NCBI GenBank assembly: GCA_028641055.1
Contig: CM054058.1
Location: 494,808,209 to 494,872,208 of the forward strand
Length of the DNA: 64,000 nt
Direction: 5' to 3'
Origin: Alopecurus myosuroides
Lineage: Eukaryota; Streptophyta; Magnoliopsida; Poales; Poaceae
Both the position numbers and the translations under genes were made by a program. The first letter of the stretch is position 1. The number at the start of each line of letters is the position of its first letter. The notes under the pieces were generated by a model, which saw only the letters and a list, made by a program, of their open reading frames with translations, had not been told where the DNA came from and made no database searches. Below, piece after piece: positions 57,942 through 64,000 of this stretch.

Positions 57942-60900
57942 CTATTTGTTTCCATCAGAAGTTTGATTGCCGTCCTGCAATCAATTGTAAAAAAAAAAGG
58001 TGTGAGTCTAGTCAGCAATAACACATGCTGAAACATAAGAACCAGCAGACTATAGTGTGTGGATGAAGCAAAAACAGTTGTTGTAACTCAACGAAGCCAC
58101 AACCCATAGTGAAACATAAACTGCAGCAAGTATAGGGTGGGTGCAGCAACGCTATAGTGTGGGTGAAGCAAAAACAGAATGTACTAGTACCAAACTGTAC
58201 AAGATTGTGACTTACAAGTGCTTTATACATTCGACTTTTCTGTATCGTGCTGTGCGGAGGAACTATTTTCTTAGCAGGACTGTTGGTAAGTGATGGTTGC
58301 TGGTTCGACTTCTTAGACGTCTGCAAAAACAAAGTGCACTGTTAGCAACGTAAGTAAACAACTAAATCTTACTAGTTTGCAATTGTATGACTATCATCAC
58401 CTGAGGTGTAGTCGTCTTCTGCTTTTCCATCTGTGCGGAGAGCTCGTCAAACTTTGCCTGGAACCGTGAGTTAAACTGTGCAACCAAGTTATTTTCAAAT
58501 TCTTTTCTTGAGTTTCTCTCCGACTCCATCAGTTGTTCCCTTTGAGCAAGCTCTTCCATTAATCTCTTCTCAAGATTTTCTCTCTCAGCCCGCTCTACAT
58601 TAATCTTCTCTTCCATGCTTGCACGTTCATCTAGTAACTTCTGTTCTAAAGTAGTGACCTTCGTGGTGAGCTGGGAGTTAACTTTTTGGGTCTCTGCCGT
58701 AGCCCGAGCTTGCTCCTCTAACAGCAACTTAGACCGCTGAGAACTAGTTTGCACCTGGGCCATGTATCCGAACCCACGAGGCTGCGATGACTTGCATTGA
58801 ACGGTAGATTTATATGCTTTCTGGAAAATATTGATTCTTTGTTCAGCTGACAATGGAACACCAGTTTCCTTTAATCTGTTTTCAATCTCTTTACATGCTG
58901 TTTCCTGATTACGAAAAAAAATCTCAAATCAGATGAAGAAACATCCAAGATGGAGAACAGTAAATATGTTTAGAGTAGCTTCTAAGTCAGTTAACTCACG
59001 TAAACATCCTTGGACTCTTCTGTAGTCCATGTTTCATTCTTTGTGTGGGTCAGTCTCCAGAGAGCAACACAGTCTGGCTCTTCTCCAGTTTCCGAATCCC
59101 TCTGCAAGTAGTGCAACAATTAGATACTATAAACATTAAAGCAAAGTGAACACCGACGCATGCATAGTGAGTAGGCCCATACATTCTCAAAACTGAGTTG
59201 AGAGTAGGATTTTGATCCTACTCTGTGTTTTGTCTTCATCTGCGTACGGTTTTCCTTGTTCTTTTGGCTGAGTTCCTGCTCATTCAATTATAAAAAAAAA
59301 CTTGTCAGACAAGCCATTTGATGATAGTACAAAATTCACAAACAGGTAGTATAGAAATAACCAGGAATTTCGGATCAGTGCCAAAGTACTCGATCAACCA
59401 TTCCCACTCTTCTTTTTGTAAATCTTCTGGGACAACTGCCCTTCTGGCATCATCTGTTTTGTATGCCTTGTAAGTGCTGCTTAGGTTTCCTCGCCAGCCT
59501 CTGTAGCGTTCTTTTGCAATTTTAAGAATTTTTCCGTGTGTTTCGTCTGTATCTGGCATATCGTATCTGTCCTGTAATGCGTAGAACAAACAGATAGACT
59601 TAGTTTAGTAGTAGTACATTAATTATGGACGAAAAAAGCAGACAACACATGTGAGAAAGGTTGTACTCACCAACATATCTGTGACGATCATGCGATGGAT
59701 GTTAGGGTGAATGTCTGACCACCTCCTCACTCCAATAATTGGTAACCTTCTTTTCATTGTGATTACCACGTCATCCTTGAATGAACGGTTGTTCATTCCT
59801 ACTGGACCACCCAATGTTTCAGAGAAATCAACACCTAGCTTTGCAGCTCCATTGGCATGACGCTTCTTATTGGCTTTCAAACCTTTCACTACACCTCGCC
59901 CTTTCTTCTTCGGTATGTCATCACCTACATCCCAAAACACACACAAAGAAACAATTTATTTTGTAGTTGATTGAAAGAAATTAGGACACAGCGGTAAAAA
60001 AAATAGCTAGTACCTTCTTGTAGTTGTAGCTTCGGGCGATAGCAGCGTGCATGGGAAGGCCAATCATCAACGGAACACATGTCAGTTTCAGACACATCAG
60101 TGTTAGGTTCAGTTCCTGTTTCAGGGTTAACATTTGTACTGAATCAGCAATCGTAGATTTTATCCATTAAAACAAATATTAGACAGAGCTTAAATGTCAA
60201 AAATAAATTACCACGTCTACGTTTTCCCTGACTTTTTTTATATTGTAGTATACTTTCAACCCTTGTCATGCAGACAGATCCTTTCTTTATTACTGAAAAT
60301 GTTAACAATAAATGGACAAAGCATTAGCATTGTGCATAATTCAGAAAGCTGATTAAGAATTAATGAACTTGTGTACCATTCCCAAAGGAGTAATCTGTAT
60401 CTTCTTCTTCGTTTGAAGCTTGTTCCTCTTCGGTTGCATCCCTAACTGCATGTTTATCAAAATTGTGGATTAGGTAAGGAATGCATAAAATAGTTACCGG
60501 GGAAAATATTTATTAAAGTCTGTATTGAAGGAGTTGCGAGTTGGAGATTTGGCATGAAAGTATAACCTGTGATAGTGATCTGTCGCTTTTTTCTGGTGGA
60601 TCCAGTTGCATCATCAAGCAGAGACTCTATTGTTGCAATATCAACCGCCGTGGCCTTCTCCCTAAACACACACAGGGAGATCTTCTTATCATTAGAGTGT
60701 ATGCGTTTCAATTGCTCCAAATCACTACCATGGTCTATTGGAACAAGTTTTCCTTTGCCAGGGCCATTATTTAGCCTGCAGTACAGGTAATCACGCGCGC
60801 CACTGAAGCCAACGTTTTCAATCAAATTGATGAATTCCATATAGCAGATTTCCTCCGGTTCCATGGCTGCTTCCACAACTTTTTTGTTTTTATCACCGTC

Positions 60901-61229
60901 CTCATAGAAAAGTCTAACTTTCCAAATGGGTTCGGTCGTCTACAATTAGATAGAAGGAAAAAATGAGAACCCAAATAATCAGTGAGTTAGCAGATCTGAA
61001 ATAAAAAAATAGTTACATGGCATTATTCACATAGAAAACCAGATACACATATGATCGACTAGGTGTTCATACACGGATTAACGCTTCAACCAGAGGAAGA
61101 ACAGAGAATAACAACCAATATCGAGACCATATAAGAGACGGCGAGATCACGGAGATGGACGAGAAGCAGATTAGACAGGAAAACCTGAGAGGATTCGCGT
61201 TCCATGGAGTCCGATCGCGACATCGACAT
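57942..61229 (-). CDS. CACTA TNP1-like protein (PB1-like plus Transposase_24), 12 exons, apparently intact
   Basis: Twelve exons with GT..AG borders and matching phases give 656 residues: 61229-61185, 60939-60567, 60445-60377, 60292-60212, 60115-60014, 59924-59671, 59571-59362, 59275-59183, 59101-59000, 58904-58401, 58320-58216 and 57974-57942. Exon 1 starts MSMSRSDSMERESSQ. Exon 2 is a PB1-like domain (TTEPIWKVRLFYEDGDKNKK, FSGARDYLYCRLNNGPGKGK). Exons 3-5 are acidic. Exons 6-9 form the plant Transposase_24 region (GVRRWSDIHPNIHRMIVTDM, RYRGWRGNLSSTYKAYK, EEWEWLIEYFGTDPKFL, NRTQMKTKHRVGSKSY, ALWRLTHTKNETW). Exon 10 is a long coiled coil (EEQARATAETQK to AQFNSRFQAKFDELSAQM). It ends DGNQTSDGNK. 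Such proteins bind CACTA subterminal repeats and assist TNP2. An in-frame ATG at 61328 could add 33 residues. No stop or frameshift was found. Confidence 0.82.
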
Positions 61230-61239
61230 GTGTAGAGCT

Positions 61240-61893
61240 CTGAACGTGATGAGGGCGAGATGAGATCTAATCTGCAATGGCGAAAGAGGTGGCCCGTAGA
61301 TTATGCTATGGCGAAACAGGAGGGGCATCGTGCACTTCTACATACACTTTAGCGGGAAATTTAAAGTGACTGCTTTTATTTTTTGGTGGGAACACAAAAT
61401 TTCGCTACACTTGGCGTTTTAGCGGGAGGATTTAATTTTTTTTTGGTGGGACATCGTATTCGAGCAACCACAACGCCTTGTCGACAATATAGGCGCTAAT
61501 AGAGCAGTTAAACAATGCATGCAATCGCAGGCTGCCTAGAAGGCATATTTTGCATTGAGTTTCAAGGCGTCAGGCTCTTAACTATCGAGGGAAAACTAAT
61601 CGGATTTATTCCCTAGCGCTTACAACGTAGGATTGAAAACATGTGGAAGTCTCGCATGAGTCATGTAATGTCACTGAACAATTATTTCATGCAACTTATT
61701 AGCTGCCGCCGCCTTGTTTATTTCTGCAAACTTGAAATTGCCACTGAAAATATAAACAGGACAAGTAATCTTCACTGCAGATGAAGGTTTGGGTGATCAA
61801 ACCACTGAAGCACATCGCTGATGGCAGTACGATAATTACATACATCCATACGTTCATGATCCGATGAGAATGTCCAAGTTGGCAGACTACGTA
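61240..61893. other. Intergenic region between the TNP1-like gene and the B3 gene
   Basis: It holds the presumed promoter of the TNP1-like gene (two TTTTAGCGGGA motifs at about 61350 and 61420) and then A/T-rich sequence without ORFs. No transposon end was found. Confidence 0.5.
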
Positions 61894-63720
61894 CTACAAC
61901 CAGGGCGACACCGCCCGCATCACGATCTTCACGTCCAAGTGGCGGTTACGGGTGCTCCTAAGTGTAATGAGAATAGCTTGCTTTTCATATAAATGCTTGC
62001 CTTCAAGGAATTCCCGCCATGCATTCCTGCCAAACATAATGCGGCCGTCCCTGTCCGTGTTGTATGGAACGGTGGTGAACGCCTCTGATGATCCGAGGCA
62101 TAGCCCAGCATGGCCTGAAGACGGAATGCCAGCACTGTCCGCTATGGACTGAGGTAGTTTCTGGATTTCGAGCGTGTGGATGACATACAAAAAGAAGTAG
62201 GTCATAGTAAGGCACACGTTGTAAGCATAAATTGTGTTGAAAAACATAAATAGCATTGGCACCTTACGTACCATCTCATATCTGGCCACATTTGTCCACG
62301 TCAAACGAGTCACGTATGGCACTCCAATGTACTCATCTATTGTGGGTAGAAGCTCACGAACGTGGTCCTTCTCATCGTCATCAAGATCAGCTCTCTGGGA
62401 GAAGATGATGGAAGAGTCGAATGGGTCATCCTCATCCATGGACTGCTGATCCGTGGACTCCTCATCCGTGGACTCCTCATCAGTCCTGGGATCTGGGTCA
62501 GTTTCATTGCTTGTAGTAGCGTCGTGGTCGTACAAGTAGTGCCTGCGGCACATGTCGAACTTGAACACCTTGACGGTGAGCAAGGCGTCGCCGTCGTAAC
62601 TGAAGAGGAGGAACATGCCGCGCTGCAGGAAGTAATATTGGGCGAACTGGTCCCAGCCGTGCCCGAGGAAAATGCGGCCAGCTTCATCGAAAAGCACATC
62701 CATGTCCCAGTTCTTGCTACTCGGATCGTCCGCCTCACGCAGCTTAAGTTCACGTGGTTCACGGCCCTTCAGCAACTCCACAAACTTCTTAGGCAGCACC
62801 TGCAGCAATATGAAAGTTAAATAGATAGAAAAGAGTGCTTACTAGAAATAAGTTTACTGTTTGATGATGGATGAGTACTATAAAAATGTAAACAAGTAGT
62901 ACCTAGTAATCAGTTATACTAAATCTTAGTTGAGCAATGAGGGTGTTTGCCACATTAATTCAAAAAGATGAACTTTCAGTGGGAGCTGAAATGTACCATA
63001 TCGAGTGAACATATTCACGTAGAGCAATTGAGCTACTACAACCCATCTACTAGACCTTAATTTGATTCACAAATTTAACTAGCTACAGGATCATAGCTCA
63101 GACACTATGTCAGACTAAATAACTGAAGTGGTGGTGTGGGTCGATGAAGCGTACCAGTTTGTCCGATGTAGCGTCTACTACGAGGGAGTAGAACTCAAAG
63201 TCTGCCAACTCCATCTTAACAGATCCCTCTGTTCATCATATAATAGAAATGCAAATCAATTTCCGGCTACATATATAATCGGGAATTAACATTTTGGTGA
63301 TACAGTCCACGTACTGAATGCCGCGTTGTATTGCAAGCGGCAACTGCTTAGGTCGAACATCTTTACTGTGATGACATTGCGGCCGTCGTAATTGCAGATC
63401 AGAATAAAGCCTCTCTGCAGTTTGTAGGTCCGGGCGAAACACTCCCAGCCGCGCTTGAGGAACATGCGGCCAGTGCTGTCGAACCACACATCAACGTCCC
63501 ACGTGGTGCTACGCCGATGGCCGACCTCAAGCAGCTTCAGTGCACGGGGTTTACGGTCCCCTAGCAACTCTGCGAACTTCTTAGGCAGTGACTGCAGCAG
63601 AGGATAGAGCAAACCATGAACATCATTCCACCTATCTGACTAAAATGACAAGTAAAATGAGTACAATACCTGTTTGTCCGATGAAGCATCATCTACGTAA
63701 GCGAGGAACTCGTAGTCCAT
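61894..63720 (-). CDS. B3 DNA-binding domain protein, REM-like, three B3 domains predicted
   Basis: Five exons in phase give 398 residues: 63720-63670, 63591-63315, 63228-63155, 62799-62272 and 62160-61894. The start is MDYEFLAYVDDASSDKQ. The first B3 domain is in exon 2 (SLPKKFAELLGDRKPRALKL, WDVDVWFDSTGRMFLKRGWE, RGFILICNYDGRNVITVKMF). Exon 3 reads GSVKMELADFEFYSLVVDAT. The second B3 is in exon 4 (VLPKKFVELLKGREPRELKL, GRIFLGHGWDQFAQYYFLQR), followed by an acidic linker with TDEES repeats. The third spans the last intron (PYVTRLTWTNVARYEM, KLPQSIADSAGIPSSGHAG, RIMFGRNAWREFLEGKHLY). B3 proteins are plant nuclear transcription factors, and REM members often carry several domains. Alternatively, reading on past the GTACGT donor to TAA at 63286 gives a 118-residue single-B3 gene with a second gene (284 residues) starting at 63214. 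The 71-bp gap and the in-phase donor and acceptor favour one gene. No lesion is visible. Confidence 0.85.
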
Positions 63721-64000
63721 CGTATGCAAACCCGCCTGTAGATCGTACTAAAAAGTATGACTTCAGTTACATTTAGCAGACGTGCCAAAACAGCAGAGGT
63801 TAAGAAACATGAAGGTTCACTACAAATTTAGGACTAAATGCAGTCTAGCAGCATCATGGTTCAGAGACATTCATACACAGGTGCAATTTAAATTTGACAT
63901 GCATTCAAGAATTTCATGGAAGTACGGAACTTCAGAAAAGAAAATCTACTAGTATGTCAAGGAAATGGTGTGCCGACAATCAATTGTACTGCTTTAGCAA
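63721..64000. other. Upstream region of the B3 gene
   Basis: A/T-rich sequence with no ORF or repeat. It should contain the B3 promoter, but I see no convincing TATA box at a standard distance. Confidence 0.5.

Larger units (their letters stand above)
56573..61480 (-). mobile_element. CACTA-type element carrying a TNP1/Transposase_24 gene; right end not found
   Basis: The start is CACTACAATGGAATCGGTC. The next kilobase is full of GCGAC/GTGGC/TTGCAAC words and a 105-bp tandem array, as in CACTA subterminal regions. The element's gene runs toward this end on the minus strand. I found no matching GACCGATTCC..TTGTAGTG end before 64000. Beyond about 61350 there are two TTTTAGCGGGA motifs and then sequence of a different character, so the right limit is a guess. 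No TNP2 is present. Confidence 0.7.

Noticed and set aside
61952..62820. Plus-strand ORFs overlapping the B3 gene (up to 152 codons)
   Set aside because: They are antisense shadows of the B3 exons.

Overview
The window looks like a repeat-rich grass chromosome, most likely Pooideae and probably Triticeae. This is inferred from the kinds of element present: Stowaway MITEs with CTCCCTCCGTC ends, CACTA elements with long subterminal and internal tandem repeats, a gypsy element with very long LTRs, Mutator-like elements with a plant-mobile-domain ORF, and Helitron-like units ending in a CCCGT/ACGGG hairpin plus CTAG. There are no rRNA, tRNA or CRISPR loci. Nearly all of the 64 kb is transposable elements, often nested. 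The only clear candidate for a host gene is a B3-domain (REM-like) gene at the right edge.

Layout. 1-3.2 kb: a decayed Mutator-like transposase with a plant mobile domain (PMD) ORF, minus strand. 3.39-16.46 kb and 19.0-43.13 kb: two direct copies of one segment. Copy 1 carries a private 1.8 kb Mutator-like insertion (5764-7571). Copy 2 is split by a Helitron (20765-33703), which itself contains a 7.2 kb TIR element (26510-33693, 9-bp target duplication). Copy 1 preserves the exact empty site of the Helitron, between A5187 and T5188. Both copies hold a 1.04 kb CACTA, a 0.6 kb Stowaway-like element, and a gypsy 5' LTR with its primer binding site and truncated interior. 16.46-19.0 kb: unassigned spacer with a Stowaway MITE. 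43.1-45.8 kb: retroelement debris. 45.8-51.1 kb: a complete CACTA (TSD aga) with a nested LTR-like insertion and a ~675-bp tandem array. 51.5-56.6 kb: a CACTA with a broken TNP2 transposase and a small coiled-coil/membrane ORF. 56.6-~61.5 kb: another CACTA end with a 105-bp array and an apparently intact 12-exon TNP1/Transposase_24-type gene. 61.9-63.7 kb: the B3 gene.

How the parts relate. The order of events can be read from the nesting. The segment duplicated first, already containing the small CACTA, the Stowaway-like element and the gypsy LTR. The Helitron then entered copy 2 and the 7.2 kb element entered the Helitron's 3' end; the 1.8 kb Mutator-like element entered copy 1. The central ~6 kb of the two copies is almost identical while both flanks are clearly more diverged, which suggests a later conversion event. 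The most novel-looking unit is the 7.2 kb element: two intronless, TATA-preceded ORFs plus 203-bp and ~348-bp satellite arrays between ~95-bp TIRs. The ~348-bp satellite also occurs inside the unrelated small CACTA.
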